The notes under the pieces are model-generated. The model worked only from the letters and a program-made list of their open reading frames with translations, ran no database searches and was not told the DNA's origin. From positions 3,202,001-3,266,000 of the forward strand of contig NZ_CP023449.1 of the NCBI RefSeq assembly GCF_002355275.1: 64,000 nt of DNA. The letters run 5' to 3'. The number at the start of each line of letters is the position of its first letter. Position 1 is the stretch's first letter. The position numbers and the translations under genes were made by a program. This document shows, piece after piece, positions 1 through 8,753 of this stretch. This DNA comes from Rhizorhabdus dicambivorans (GTDB taxonomy: Bacteria; Pseudomonadota; Alphaproteobacteria; Sphingomonadales; Sphingomonadaceae).

Positions 1-250
1 GAACGCCCGTGACGGCGGTGCGCTGACGGCCATCGGCCGACAGCAGCAGCATCCGCCCGGTCTTTTCGGTGACAAGCATCCGCCCATCGGGCAGAAAGGC
101 CAGCGCCCAGGGGCTGTCGAAGCTCGCCACCTCGGCCGCCTTGAAGGGCTTGGCGGCGGAAGGCCGCTCGCCGGTGATCGGCGCCTGTGCGGCAGGCGCG
201 ACGGCCGGCAACGCGACCAGCAGCGCGAAGGCGCTTGCGAGAGGATGCAT
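1..250 (-). CDS. PQQ-dependent sugar dehydrogenase (glucose/sorbosone dehydrogenase family), N-terminal part
   Basis: Only the first 83 codons are inside the window; the gene runs off the left edge. The start at 250 gives a signal peptide (MHPLASAFALLVALPAVAPA, then AQA) and, after about 20 linker residues, the segment SPWALAFLPDGRMLVTEKTG. That segment is the first blade of the soluble YliI/sorbosone-dehydrogenase beta-propeller family, which oxidises aldoses in the periplasm with PQQ. The match to this first blade is strong, but the catalytic His/Arg residues lie outside the window, so the substrate cannot be judged. The next gene upstream on the same strand ends at 308, 57 bases away, so the two could be co-transcribed. 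Confidence 0.75.
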   Translation of the reverse strand, partial: MHPLASAFALLVALPAVAPAAQAPITGERPSAAKPFKAAEVASFDSPWALAFLPDGRMLVTEKTGRMLLLSADGRQRTAVTGV

Positions 251-307
251 GATCGAATCTCCTGTTTCGCTTGCTTCAACGCCGCATGGCGCTGGCGGGT
301 TTCCCGC

Positions 308-1558
308 TCAGCCGATCGGCTTGAGCCCGCTCAGCTTCATCGTCGCGGGCGCCTCGCCGGGCAGCAGCACGATCGCGTCGAAGCCATGGACGATCTCGCG
401 GAACGCCACCGCCTCCAGATCCTTGAGCCCGACGCGAAGCTGGCGCTGCAGCGGGCGAAGCGGGCGCAGGTCGATCACCGTCGGCACCGTCGGCGGTTCG
501 GCCGGGAGCATCACCCGCAGCTCGGGCGGCGTATCGCCATAGCCCTTGCCGGCGGCCAGCGGCACGATCATCACCCCATAGCCCTCGCGCCCGTTGGCGA
601 TGGCGAATTCATGGGCGAGGTTGCCGATCGGGAAGGCCTGGGTCGGGTTCTTGCCATGGAACATGTGATTGGCGCCGAATTTGAACATCGCTCTGGGGAG
701 CTTCCCGCCCGCCGCCATGCGGTGGTAGCAGCGCAGGAACAGCCGCTTGAGCCACGTCTCCCGCACCGTATTGTTGTAGAGGCCGACCGGCTCACCCGCC
801 TCGGCGCGGCGATAATAGCCGAATATCTCGGACGATCGGACCAGCCCCAGCAGCATCTCGTCGGCGCGTGATCCCGGCCTGGCGCCATAGGCGGCGCGCA
901 GCCGCTCCAGCCGCTCGGTCATGCCCGGTGCGATCAGGAAATTGACGCTGTAGGTCGGCTCGCCGTCCAGCTTGCGCGCGAGCGCGAGCAATGCCTCGAG
1001 CTCGGCGCGCACCGCCGGCTTCGGCGCGATGCGGATCAACTCCTCCAGATAGCGCGGCACGCCGACCGCCTGCTCGACGCCGCAGATCGCCATCGGCCCC
1101 TTGTCGAGCCGGCCCGCGAGCGCCAGCAGCTCGATATCCTGATCCGATCCGAACTCGAAGGACCCCGGATAGCGGCCGACATAGCGGCCGATCTCCACCG
1201 CGTCGCCGCGACGCTCCGGCGCCAGCACATCCTCCATCGCATAGCGATCCTGCTCGACGACGAGGTGGCGAAAGCCGTGGCGGCCATGCAGCATGCGATA
1301 GAGCGCCGCCGCGAACAGCGGCGTCTCCCGCCAATAATGATCCTCGCCCAGCAGCACGAACTGGGCCTCGGCCGTCGCCCCCTCCAGGAAGACCGCGCCC
1401 GGCCCGGTCAGCGCCGATCCGCCATCATAGGCGAAGGGCCGGCTGTTCGCGGCGATCACCGCCGGCAGGTCGATCCTCGCCGGATCGGCGGCGATGGCCG
1501 GCGCCGCCAGCATCAGCGCCGCCAGCAGCACGCTTCCCCGCTTCATCGACCGCATCAT
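308..1558 (-). CDS. Exported protein with an EreA/ChaN-like fold (erythromycin-esterase-like)
   Basis: A 416-residue protein if the start is the ATG at 1558, which has GGAGG a few bases upstream; a longer frame to 1582 lacks such a site. The N-terminus (MMRSMKRGSVLLAALMLAA, ending PAIA) is a signal peptide, so the protein is exported. Near residue 65 it has LLGEDHYWRETPLFAAALY and then FRHLVVEQDRYA, resembling the GExxHG...E pattern of EreA/ChaN-type proteins. A later FGANHMFHGKNP segment resembles the second His-containing region of that family. The true family is uncertain and no substrate can be proposed. Macrolide esterase activity should not be assumed, because the classic GEATHG motif is altered to GEDHYW. 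Confidence 0.6.
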   Translation of the reverse strand: MMRSMKRGSVLLAALMLAAPAIAADPARIDLPAVIAANSRPFAYDGGSALTGPGAVFLEGATAEAQFVLLGEDHYWRETPLFAAALYRMLHGRHGFRHLVVEQDRYAMEDVLAPERRGDAVEIGRYVGRYPGSFEFGSDQDIELLALAGRLDKGPMAICGVEQAVGVPRYLEELIRIAPKPAVRAELEALLALARKLDGEPTYSVNFLIAPGMTERLERLRAAYGARPGSRADEMLLGLVRSSEIFGYYRRAEAGEPVGLYNNTVRETWLKRLFLRCYHRMAAGGKLPRAMFKFGANHMFHGKNPTQAFPIGNLAHEFAIANGREGYGVMIVPLAAGKGYGDTPPELRVMLPAEPPTVPTVIDLRPLRPLQRQLRVGLKDLEAVAFREIVHGFDAIVLLPGEAPATMKLSGLKPIG

Positions 1559-1623
1559 CGCCTCCGCATCCGTATTACACAACTAATACAGGCAAAGCGA
1601 TGGGCGTCAAACCGGCGCGGGGA

Positions 1624-2058
1624 TCAGCGCCGCGCCTCTCCCTGGCGCAGGGCGCGGGATTTCTCCCTGTTCTCGGCCGGCGGGATATTGGTGATCGTCG
1701 CGGCATATTCGGCGAACAGCACGAACAGCCAGATTTCGACCCCCTTCCAGTCATTGCCGATCAATCCCGCCGCCACGTCCAGCACGAGGAAGGCGAGCGC
1801 GAACATCCGGAACCAGCGCATGCTGAAGGCCGGCATGTCGGCGCGGAAGGAGGCGGTGAACATCATGAACAGGCTGAACAGCCCGGCGATGATCTGCGAG
1901 GTCAGCGACGTCGCGATTCGCAGCTGATCGAGCGCGGTGACGAACCACAGCAGCCGCGATACGGCATATTGGCTCTGCCGCGTGATCTGACAGAGCTTGA
2001 TGATCGGCGGCACGAACAGCGTCTTGCCCACCCAGACATCGAAATCGACCAGGTTCAT
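1624..2058 (-). CDS. Small inner-membrane protein, unknown function
   Basis: The 144-residue frame starts at MNLVDFDVWV (ATG at 2058); the open frame extends further upstream but with poor, arginine-rich sequence. Two or three hydrophobic stretches are visible (about residues 50-66, FSLFMMFTAS region, and 85-100, MFALAFLVLDVAAGLIG; a third near 108-124). The C-terminus is strongly basic (EKSRALRQGEARR). No catalytic motif is apparent. It lies 65 bases downstream of the EreA-like gene start on the same strand, with opposite-strand transcription of the PEP-CTERM gene beginning about 115 bases away. It looks like a sphingomonad hypothetical protein. Confidence 0.6.
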   Translation of the reverse strand: MNLVDFDVWVGKTLFVPPIIKLCQITRQSQYAVSRLLWFVTALDQLRIATSLTSQIIAGLFSLFMMFTASFRADMPAFSMRWFRMFALAFLVLDVAAGLIGNDWKGVEIWLFVLFAEYAATITNIPPAENREKSRALRQGEARR

Positions 2059-2174
2059 GCGCGCGCTATAGCAGGACTTTAGTCGTAAGCCACCGCCTCC
2101 TGCCCTAGGACGAGCGCCACCGATCTGATATTCCCCCTTTGGCGCGGCGCGCGCGCCGGTACAGGATGTGGCGT

Positions 2175-2924
2175 ATGATTGGGAAAGCGGTGATCGCCCT
2201 GGCGGCAATCGCGGGCCTGGCGGCGATGCCTGCGCGGGCGGCGGTGCTGGTGTCGGTGAACGCGGGGGGCTCTGCCACTGCGAACCTGCCCGGCTATAAT
2301 TTCTCGGTCGCCAATCTCGACAATGCCGCCAATGGCCTGTCCACGGTCAGCTTCGCGGGTTCGTCTATCACAGGGACCACCACCAGCGGCTTCGTCAATA
2401 TCGGCAATGCCAATGTCTATGGCGGCGCGGGCGGCACCGGCATGTTCGGCACCGTCAATGGCGATCCGGCGACGATCCAGCTGTCACAGAGCGTCAATTA
2501 TTTCGGACTGTGGGGATCCGCGCTCGACGGCAACAACACCGTCGCGCTCTACGATGGCGATAACCTGCTGGGCAGCTTCGCCCTGCAGTCGACTCTGCAG
2601 AACGCCCCCGGCTTCGGCAGCGCCTATGCCGGCAATCCGTTCGGGGGCGGAAATGGCGGTGAGCTATATGCCTTCTTCAATTTCCAGAGCGACAGCGCCT
2701 TCAACAGGGTCCAGCTGATCCAGAATGGAGGCGGGGGCTTCGAGTTCGACAATCTGACGGTTGGCACCAGCTCCGTGCCGATCACGGCGCCGGAACCCGC
2801 GACCTGGGCGATGATGCTGGTCGGCTTCGGCCTGATCGGTGCGCTGCTGCGAAACCGGGCCAGGGGGTCGACGTATCAGGCAGCCCGTGCCCTCACGAAC
2901 GGCCCGACCACGCCCCGGGCGTGA
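2175..2924 (+). CDS. PEPxxWA-CTERM sorting domain protein, secreted
   Basis: The N-terminus MIGKAVIALAAIAGLAAMPARA is a signal peptide. AGGA at 2163-2166 lies eight bases before the ATG at 2175, and that spacing decided the start (another ATG lies at 2166). The body is rich in Gly, Asn, Ser and Thr, like other exopolysaccharide-associated surface proteins. Near the end it carries PEPATWAMMLVGFGLIGALL followed by RNRAR, the PEPxxWA-CTERM tripartite signal (motif, TM helix, basic cluster) processed by exosortase in sphingomonads. Unusually, 19 further residues (GSTYQAARALTNGPTTPRA) follow the basic cluster, and the frame overlaps the end of the convergent gene by 49 bases. Confidence 0.85.
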   Translation: MIGKAVIALAAIAGLAAMPARAAVLVSVNAGGSATANLPGYNFSVANLDNAANGLSTVSFAGSSITGTTTSGFVNIGNANVYGGAGGTGMFGTVNGDPATIQLSQSVNYFGLWGSALDGNNTVALYDGDNLLGSFALQSTLQNAPGFGSAYAGNPFGGGNGGELYAFFNFQSDSAFNRVQLIQNGGGGFEFDNLTVGTSSVPITAPEPATWAMMLVGFGLIGALLRNRARGSTYQAARALTNGPTTPRA

Positions 2925-3487
2925 TCGACCCAGGCCTGCTTCTCGCCGACCGGCGCGACATAATGGAGCGCCGCCGCCGCGTCCTCGATCCCGCTGCCGC
3001 ACGCGATCAGCCAGGCGGCGAGATAGGCGGACGCCAGGCACCCGCCCGCCGTCGCGACATTGCCGTGCGCGACAAAGGGCGCGTCGATCACCTCGACACC
3101 CGCCTCCACCACCCAGGGCTTCGTCGTCAGATCGGTGCAGGCCGGCAGGCTGCCGATCAGCCCCAGCTTCGCCAGCAGCAGGGTTCCCGAACATTGCGCG
3201 GCGATCAGCTGGCGGCCGGGATCAAGCCCGATCCGCTCCAGCATCGCCGGGTCGGCGGCGATCTCGCGGCTGCGGATGCCGCTGCCGATCACCACCGCAT
3301 CCGCCTGCGCGGCGAACTCCAGCGGCTTCTGCCGCTGGACGGTGACGCCGTTCATCGACGTCGCCATGTCGCTGGGCGAGGCGATATGCGCCATCCAGCC
3401 TTTGGGACGCATCCGGTTGAGGATCGACGAGGCGATGAAGCTGTCGATTTCGTTGAAGCCGTCGAAGGTGAGTATCGCGATCTGCAT
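2876..3487 (-). CDS. DJ-1/PfpI family protein (class I glutamine amidotransferase-like)
   Basis: A 203-residue alpha/beta protein beginning MQIAILTFDGFNEIDSF, typical of the DJ-1/PfpI superfamily. The nucleophile elbow is AAQCSGTLLLAKLGL (Cys about residue 98). An upstream acidic residue is provided by FDGFNEID, and the C-terminal half has the TDLTTKPW...GNVATAGGCLAS pattern seen in the DJ-1/AraC-type N-terminal domain. Members are chaperones, glyoxalases, isonitrile hydratases or amidase-like enzymes; the sequence does not decide among them. No DNA-binding domain follows, so it is not a GATase1-AraC regulator. The 3' end overlaps the convergent PEP-CTERM gene. Confidence 0.8.
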   Translation of the reverse strand: MQIAILTFDGFNEIDSFIASSILNRMRPKGWMAHIASPSDMATSMNGVTVQRQKPLEFAAQADAVVIGSGIRSREIAADPAMLERIGLDPGRQLIAAQCSGTLLLAKLGLIGSLPACTDLTTKPWVVEAGVEVIDAPFVAHGNVATAGGCLASAYLAAWLIACGSGIEDAAAALHYVAPVGEKQAWVDHARGVVGPFVRARAA

Positions 3488-3544
3488 GGCCGGAACACAG
3501 CACGCACGGCACGGCGCGGCAATCCGGACAATCGCGCTATATTG

Positions 3545-4105
3545 TCACCCTGCCCCCTGCCGCCGGAAGCAATCGGCGGCATGATCGTCGACGATGCCCA
3601 CCGCCTGCATCCAGGCATAGACGATCGTCGGCCCGACGAATTTGAAGCCGCGCTTCTTCATGTCCTTCGATATGCGCTCCGATAAGGGGGTGCTGGCCGG
3701 GACATGGCAGCCATCGCCGACGATCGGCGCACCGCCGGTGAAGCTCCACGCATAATCGGCGAAATCCTCGCCGCGATCGCGCATCGCCAGATAGAGGCGC
3801 GCACCCGCGATCGTCGCCTCGATCTTGGCGCGGGCGCGGACGATGCCGGGATCGCCCATCAGCCGCTCGACGTCGGTTTCGCCGAAGCGCGCCACCTGTT
3901 CCGGATCGAAGCCTGCGAACGCCTTGCGAAACCCTTCGCGCTTGCGCAGCACGACGATCCAGCTCAGTCCCGCCTGGAACCCCTCCAGCATCAGCGTTTC
4001 CCACAGCATCCGGGGATCGCGTTCGGGCACGCCCCATTCGGCATCATGATAGGCCGCCATCAGCGGATCATGGTCGGCCCAGCCGCAGCGCCTGATCCCG
4101 TTCAT
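3545..4105 (-). CDS. tag: DNA-3-methyladenine glycosylase I
   Basis: Base-excision repair enzyme that removes N3-methyladenine from alkylated DNA. The 186-residue protein starts at MNGIRRCGWADHDPLMAAYH (ATG at 4105). The family marks are RCGWA...YHDAEWGVP, LMLEGFQAGLSW and a late DHAADCFRR segment: the Cys and His residues are those of the Tag zinc-binding snap (C near the N-terminus, plus H and C in the last 20 residues), and YHDxEWG is diagnostic. The start codon overlaps the stop of the upstream DUF1810 gene (ATGA at 4102-4105), so the two are translationally coupled. Confidence 0.93.
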   Translation of the reverse strand: MNGIRRCGWADHDPLMAAYHDAEWGVPERDPRMLWETLMLEGFQAGLSWIVVLRKREGFRKAFAGFDPEQVARFGETDVERLMGDPGIVRARAKIEATIAGARLYLAMRDRGEDFADYAWSFTGGAPIVGDGCHVPASTPLSERISKDMKKRGFKFVGPTIVYAWMQAVGIVDDHAADCFRRQGAG

Positions 4106-4533
4106 GCCGCCTCCTTCCCCAGCAGCCGCAGCGTCGCCGCGTCGCGACACCCGTCGAACCAGCGTTCGAGCGCGGCGGCGAACAGCCGCTCCCCGCTCGC
4201 CGCCTCGAACAGGGTGAGCGAGGAGCGCAGCTTCATCGCATCGACCTCCCCGAACACGCCATCCGCAGTGCCCTGCTCCAGGTCCTGCAACGCTTCGACG
4301 CAGCTACGCAGCCGGGCACCGAGCACGGGATGGGCAAGATAGCCCCGCGCCTCCTCCAGCGAGCGGATCGCATAATGCTGCGCCGTCGGACTGCGCCCCA
4401 GCCCGGCAAGCTGGGGGAAGATGAACCACATCCAGTGGCTGCGTTTCCGCCCCCGGCGAATCTCGGCCAGCGCGCCTTCATGGCTGGCCTCCTGCGCCAC
4501 GACGAAACGATCGAGGTCGAAAGGGTCGATCAT
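4102..4533 (-). CDS. DUF1810 family protein
   Basis: 143 residues from the ATG at 4533, preceded by AGGAGCAGTG as ribosome site. The sequence DPFDLDRFVVAQEASHEGAL, then SHWMWFIFPQLAGLGRSPTA and YLAHPVLGARL, is the full signature of DUF1810 (PF08837), small all-helical proteins of unknown function found near base-modification and repair genes. The gene is coupled to tag through a 4-base overlap. The pairing suggests a shared role in handling damaged or modified bases, but that is inference only. Confidence 0.9.
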   Translation of the reverse strand: MIDPFDLDRFVVAQEASHEGALAEIRRGRKRSHWMWFIFPQLAGLGRSPTAQHYAIRSLEEARGYLAHPVLGARLRSCVEALQDLEQGTADGVFGEVDAMKLRSSLTLFEAASGERLFAAALERWFDGCRDAATLRLLGKEAA

Positions 4534-4691
4534 CACTGCTCCTGCCTCGTCCCCTAGCCACATGCGCCTGAATATCCCCCGAACATGACAGAAAGCGTCA
4601 TAGAACAAATAGGGAACTTATCAAGTGGGCTGGAGAGGAGAAGCGGCGGCGTCCATGTTGAACTTGGGCGTGTCGTCAGCTGGTCCATTCT

Positions 4692-4782
4692 CGTCATTCC
4701 CGCGCAGGCGGGAATCCATATTCCCTGAAGCTCGAGCCTCTTGGCGGAAGGGCTATGGATCCCCGCATCCGCGAGGATGACA
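4692..4782. repeat. REPIN-like repeat (two inverted REP palindromes)
   Basis: Left arm CGTCATTCCCGCGCAGGCGG followed by GAATCCA; right arm TGGATCCCCGCATCCGCGAG then GATGAC, in inverted orientation, with about 40 bases between. It belongs to the same family as the copies at 9574, 20268, 21449, 24553, 29857 and 37192. Confidence 0.8.
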
Positions 4783-4891
4783 ATGGTGGGGCGGGCCCGG
4801 GCCATGGATTGCCGCCTTCACGGGAATGGCGTCAATCGACCACCGGATGAACCGCCCAAGTTCGGCGTGACGAGGGGCTTGAGTTCAGCCC

Positions 4892-5050
4892 TCAGCCGCT
4901 ACGATCGCCATTGTCGCCATCGCCGGGCGCGCCCGGCCGCCGGACGCTGCCGGTCTTGGTAGCGGTGACGAAGCGACTCAACTCATGCCACGCTTCGGAA
5001 GTCGGTAGCGCCTGCCGGGACCTTTCCGGCGCACGGGTACGCTCGTGCAT
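4892..5050 (-). CDS. Candidate 52-residue protein downstream of uvrB
   Basis: The frame starts at ATG 5050 directly behind a very strong purine-rich site (GGGAGGGAAGGGCAT) and ends with TGA at 4892. The product is hydrophilic and basic: MHERTRAPERSRQALPTSEA..., with a helical-looking centre (SEAWHELSRFVTATKTG) and a Gly/Asp/Arg-rich tail. There is no signal peptide or membrane segment. It follows uvrB by about 110 bases on the same strand. The ribosome site is the main support; conservation is untested, so it may be spurious. Confidence 0.4.
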   Translation of the reverse strand: MHERTRAPERSRQALPTSEAWHELSRFVTATKTGSVRRPGAPGDGDNGDRSG

Positions 5051-5162
5051 ATGCCCTTCCCTCCCTGTTGAACCCCATTGGAGGCTTGGCCAATATATGC
5101 CCGAAACGATCGTCGTGCATCAAAAAAAGTTCCGCGATTCCGGCAGGTTCCCTAAGGGAATA

Positions 5163-7346
5163 TCAGCGGCGCCGCGCGGCGCGCATCTTGCTGTATTTGG
5201 TGGTGCGGGTGCCGGGCTTGCCGCTGCTGCTGTGGTTCTTCACCGGCGCGGCATGCTGCTCGACCGGCAGGCCCAGTTCCTCCTGCTCCAGCTTGCGTAT
5301 CTCGTCGCGCAGCCGGCCCGCCTCCTCGAATTCCAGATCGGCGGCGGCGGCGCGCATTTTGCGCTCGAGATCCTCGATATAGGCGCGCAGATTATGGCCG
5401 ACCATATGCGGCCGTTCCTCGATGCCGGTATCGACCGTCACCTGATCACGCGAGGCGAGATGGCCGACGATATCGGTGATGTTGCGCCGGATCGTCTCGG
5501 GCGTGATGCCATGTTCCTCATTATAGGCCTGCTGCTTCTCGCGCCGCCGCGACGTCTCCGCCATCGCCCGCTCCATCGAGCCGGTGATGCGGTCCGCATA
5601 AAGGATCACGCGCCCGTCGACATTGCGCGCGGCGCGGCCGATCGTCTGGATCAGCGAGGTTTCGGAGCGCAGGAACCCTTCCTTGTCGGCATCGAGGATC
5701 GCGACCAGCCCGCATTCGGGGATGTCGAGCCCCTCGCGCAGCAGGTTGATGCCCACCAGTACGTCATAGACGCCCAGCCTCAGATCGCGGATCAGCTCGA
5801 TACGCTCCAGCGTCTCCACGTCCGAATGCATGTAGCGAACCTTGATCCCCGCCTCGTGGAGATATTCGGTCAGGTCCTCGGCCATACGCTTGGTGAGTGT
5901 GGTGACGAGGCTGCGATAGCCCTTCTTCGCGGTCTCGCGCACCTCGAAGACGAGATCGTCGACTTGGCTCTCGATCGGGCGCACCTCGACCGGGGGATCG
6001 ATCAGCCCTGTCGGGCGGATCACCTGTTCGACGAAGACGCCGCCGGTCTGCTCCATCTCCCAGCCGCCCGGCGTCGCCGAGACATAGACGGTCTGGGGCC
6101 GCATCACCTCCCACTCGTTGAAACGCAGCGGACGGTTGTCGATGCAGGACGGCAGGCGGAAGCCATATTCGGCCAGGGTGATCTTGCGGCGATGGTCGCC
6201 CCGCGCCATGCCGTTGACCTGCCCGATCGTCTGATGGCTCTCGTCGACGAATAGCAGCGCGTTCTCGGGCAGATATTCGAACAGCGTCGGCGGCGGCTCG
6301 CCGGGCAGGCGCCCGGTCAGGAAGCGCGAATAATTCTCGATGCCGGCGCAGCTGCCGGTCGCGGCGATCATCTCCAGGTCGAAATTGGTGCGCTGCTCCA
6401 GCCGCTGCGCCTCCAGCAACCGGCCCTCGGCCTGCAATTCCTTGAGCCGTTCGGACAGCTCGAATTTGATCGCCTCCATCGCCTGCTTCATCGTCGGGCC
6501 CGGCGTCACATAGTGCGAATTGGCGAAGACGCGGACATGGTCGAGGCTGGCCGAGGTCTTGCCGGTCAGCGGATCGAATTCGGTGATCTGCTCGATCTCG
6601 TCGCCGAAGAAGGCGATGCGCCAGGCGCTGTCCTCATAATGCGACGGGAATATCTCCAGATTGTCGCCGCGCACCCGGAAATTGCCGCGCGCGAAGGCGG
6701 CGTCGTTGCGTTTGTACTGGAGCGCCACCAGCTTGCGGATGATCTCGCGCTGGTCGACGGTGTCGCCCTTCTTCAGATCGAAGATCATCGCCGAATAGGT
6801 TTCGACCGAGCCGATGCCGTAAAGGCAGGACACCGAGGCGACGATCAGCACGTCGTCGCGCTCCAGCAGCGATCGGGTCGCCGAGTGGCGCATCCGGTCG
6901 ATCGCCTCGTTCACCGAGCTTTCCTTCTCGATGTAGGTATCCGACCGAGGCACATAGGCCTCGGGCTGGTAATAGTCGTAATAGCTGACGAAGAATTCCA
7001 CCGCATTGTCGGGGAAGAACTGCTTGAACTCGCCATAGAGCTGGGCGGCCAGTATCTTGTTGGGCGCCAGCACCAGCGCGGGGCGCTGGAGCTTCTCGAC
7101 CACCTTGGCCATGGTGAAGGTCTTGCCCGATCCGGTGACCCCCAGCAGCACCTGATCGCGCTCGCCCGCCTCGGCCTGCGCCACCAGTTCGGCGATCGCG
7201 GTCGGCTGGTCGCCCGAAGGTTCGTAATCGGATACCAGCCTGAACGCCTTGCCGCCTTCGGTCTTCTCCGGCCGCTGGGGGCGATGGGGAACGAAGCTCT
7301 GGCCGGTATCGGGTTCGTCGAGCGTGGTGCGGATCTGGATGGTCAT
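5163..7346 (-). CDS. uvrB: Excinuclease ABC subunit B
   Basis: UvrB is the damage-verifying helicase-like subunit of nucleotide excision repair. The 727-residue product starts at [13 protein letters not shown]; the open frame extends upstream without helicase sequence. Visible elements in order: GVTGSGKT Walker A (about residues 69-76), the beta-hairpin [12 protein letters not shown], the DESH box in [14 protein letters not shown]-type motif regions, the YVSATPG segment, motif V/VI ([13 protein letters not shown] and QTIGRAARN), and a C-terminal UVR domain ([20 protein letters not shown]) that contacts UvrC. The length is somewhat above the E. coli protein because of N- and C-terminal extensions; the tail is Lys/Arg rich. 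It is divergent from the oxygenase gene with 56 bases between. Confidence 0.97.
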   Translation of the reverse strand: MTIQIRTTLDEPDTGQSFVPHRPQRPEKTEGGKAFRLVSDYEPSGDQPTAIAELVAQAEAGERDQVLLGVTGSGKTFTMAKVVEKLQRPALVLAPNKILAAQLYGEFKQFFPDNAVEFFVSYYDYYQPEAYVPRSDTYIEKESSVNEAIDRMRHSATRSLLERDDVLIVASVSCLYGIGSVETYSAMIFDLKKGDTVDQREIIRKLVALQYKRNDAAFARGNFRVRGDNLEIFPSHYEDSAWRIAFFGDEIEQITEFDPLTGKTSASLDHVRVFANSHYVTPGPTMKQAMEAIKFELSERLKELQAEGRLLEAQRLEQRTNFDLEMIAATGSCAGIENYSRFLTGRLPGEPPPTLFEYLPENALLFVDESHQTIGQVNGMARGDHRRKITLAEYGFRLPSCIDNRPLRFNEWEVMRPQTVYVSATPGGWEMEQTGGVFVEQVIRPTGLIDPPVEVRPIESQVDDLVFEVRETAKKGYRSLVTTLTKRMAEDLTEYLHEAGIKVRYMHSDVETLERIELIRDLRLGVYDVLVGINLLREGLDIPECGLVAILDADKEGFLRSETSLIQTIGRAARNVDGRVILYADRITGSMERAMAETSRRREKQQAYNEEHGITPETIRRNITDIVGHLASRDQVTVDTGIEERPHMVGHNLRAYIEDLERKMRAAAADLEFEEAGRLRDEIRKLEQEELGLPVEQHAAPVKNHSSSGKPGTRTTKYSKMRAARRR

Positions 7347-7402
7347 GGCAAAGCATATGTAGGATAGAGGATGCGGATGTTCACCTTTTATCTTCTCCGT
7401 CC

Positions 7403-8245
7403 ATGAGCCTGCTCGCGCTGCACGATCGCGGCGGCCTGCCCGCCTTCGATACCGGGCAATGCCGCGCGGCGGGCGCGAGCCTCGCGGGCCGCTATGCGGC
7501 GGCCGATCCCTTTCCCCATGCGGTGATCGACGAACTGATCGATCCCGCCCTCCTCGCTTCACTGTTGCCGGGCTTTCCCGACCGGACGGGCAAGCGCTTC
7601 TTCGACCGCGACCAGGAACGGTTCAAATATCAGTTCGCTCCCGATGATATCGCCGATGCGGGGCTGCGGCACCTGCTGGCCGAACTGAACGGCGGCGCCT
7701 TCCTGTCCTTCCTGGAGGCGCTGACCGGCATCGAGGGGTTGATCCCCGATCCCTGGTATCTGGGCGGCGGCCTGCATGAGACCTGCGCGGGCGGGCATCT
7801 CTCTGTCCATGCCGATTTCAACCTCCACCCCCGGATGAAGGTCGAGCGGCGGCTGAATCTGCTGATCTACCTCAACGCCGACTGGCCGGCGGCGTGGGGT
7901 GGCGATCTGGAACTATGGGACCGCGACATGATCGCCGCCCGCGTGAAGGTGGCCCCGCTGCTCGGCCGAGCGGTGATCTTCAACACCGATGCCGACAGCT
8001 ATCACGGCCATCCCGAGCCACTGGCCTGCCCGCCCGATCGCAGCCGCCGCTCGATCGCGACCTATTATTACACCGCGCTGCCCGAGGGGGCCGATGCCGC
8101 CCTCCCACGCACCACCCGCTTCCGCCCCCGCCCCGGCAGCGCCGACCGGCCCGACCGCGAGGTCGCCTTCGACCATTTCGTACAGGACTGGGTACCGCGC
8201 CGGCTCCAGCATTTCGCCCGGCGGCTCAACCCGTTCCGGGCTTGA
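7403..8245 (+). CDS. 2-oxoglutarate/Fe(II)-dependent oxygenase (prolyl-4-hydroxylase-like)
   Basis: The 280-residue protein has a double-stranded beta-helix core: HADFN at residues 136-140 supplies the HxD iron ligands, YHGHPEP near 200-206 the distal His, and RRSIATYYY near 215-223 the Arg that binds the 2-oxoglutarate carboxylate. An [18 protein letters not shown] segment near residue 34 is typical of the proline-hydroxylase-like 2OG-FeII_Oxy_3 group. Such enzymes hydroxylate proteins, peptides or sugar-linked metabolites; the substrate is unknown. It is transcribed away from uvrB. Confidence 0.85.
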   Translation: MSLLALHDRGGLPAFDTGQCRAAGASLAGRYAAADPFPHAVIDELIDPALLASLLPGFPDRTGKRFFDRDQERFKYQFAPDDIADAGLRHLLAELNGGAFLSFLEALTGIEGLIPDPWYLGGGLHETCAGGHLSVHADFNLHPRMKVERRLNLLIYLNADWPAAWGGDLELWDRDMIAARVKVAPLLGRAVIFNTDADSYHGHPEPLACPPDRSRRSIATYYYTALPEGADAALPRTTRFRPRPGSADRPDREVAFDHFVQDWVPRRLQHFARRLNPFRA

Positions 8246-8297
8246 ACCGTACCTATCCCACGCTAAGGGTTTGCCACGATATCGGAGACGAGGCCTG

Positions 8298-8753
8298 ATG
8301 ATCCGCACAACAATTGCCGCCATCCTGCTGACGACCGCCGCTCCCGCGCTCGCCGATGGCTTCGCCCCCGGCCGCTGGCAGCATGAGACCAACACGATCA
8401 GTGCCGACGTGCCGGGCATCCCGCAATGGGTGGTCAAGCTGTTCACCGGCAAGCAGACCCGCAAAAGCTGCCACGCCGCTGCCCAGCTCACCACCCATCC
8501 CGAGGCGCTGCTGACCCAGGACGATGCCGCGGTTTGCAAGCTGCGCCGCTTCTCTATGGCCGAGGGCAAGCTCGTCTACGACACCTTCTGCGTGAACAAG
8601 CGCTTCCCCGAAGGGCTGCTGGTCGCATCGAAGGGCAGCTATACCGCCGACAGCTATTCGATCTCGACGCTGTCGACCGGCACCAAGGAGGGCAAGCCGG
8701 TCAGGATCGTCACCGCCGGCACGGGCAAGCGCGTCGCGCCGACATGCCGGTAA
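8298..8753 (+). CDS. DUF3617-type periplasmic protein
   Basis: 151 residues, starting MIRTTIAAILLTTAAPALADG, a signal peptide, with GGAGACGAGG as ribosome site. The mature part has the DUF3617 pattern: a FAPGRWQHETNTIS opening, then Cys residues in pairs (KSCHAAAQ, AVCKLRR, TFCVNKR, APTCR) that can form disulfides, and a TADSYSISTLSTG core. Function is unknown for the family. The stop codon lies inside the start of the following arylamine N-acetyltransferase gene (overlap 8744-8753), so the two form an operon. Confidence 0.75.
   Translation: MIRTTIAAILLTTAAPALADGFAPGRWQHETNTISADVPGIPQWVVKLFTGKQTRKSCHAAAQLTTHPEALLTQDDAAVCKLRRFSMAEGKLVYDTFCVNKRFPEGLLVASKGSYTADSYSISTLSTGTKEGKPVRIVTAGTGKRVAPTCR

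Larger units (their letters stand above)
4534..5162. other. 629-base gap: one REPIN-like repeat and one candidate small gene
   Basis: Between the DUF1810 gene and the end of uvrB. It holds a paired palindromic repeat (4692-4782) and a 52-codon minus-strand frame (4892-5050), both listed separately. The remaining bases show no further coding signal or convincing promoter. Confidence 0.7.

Noticed and set aside
5105-5133. GGAAC...CGTT pair upstream of the 52-residue frame, resembling an EcfG stress promoter
   Set aside because: The spacer is 20 bases instead of 16-17, so it does not fit the known consensus.
7347-7402. LexA box between uvrB and the oxygenase gene
   Set aside because: A single GTTC is seen, but no second GTTC or GAAC lies at the 7-base spacing expected for the alphaproteobacterial SOS box.
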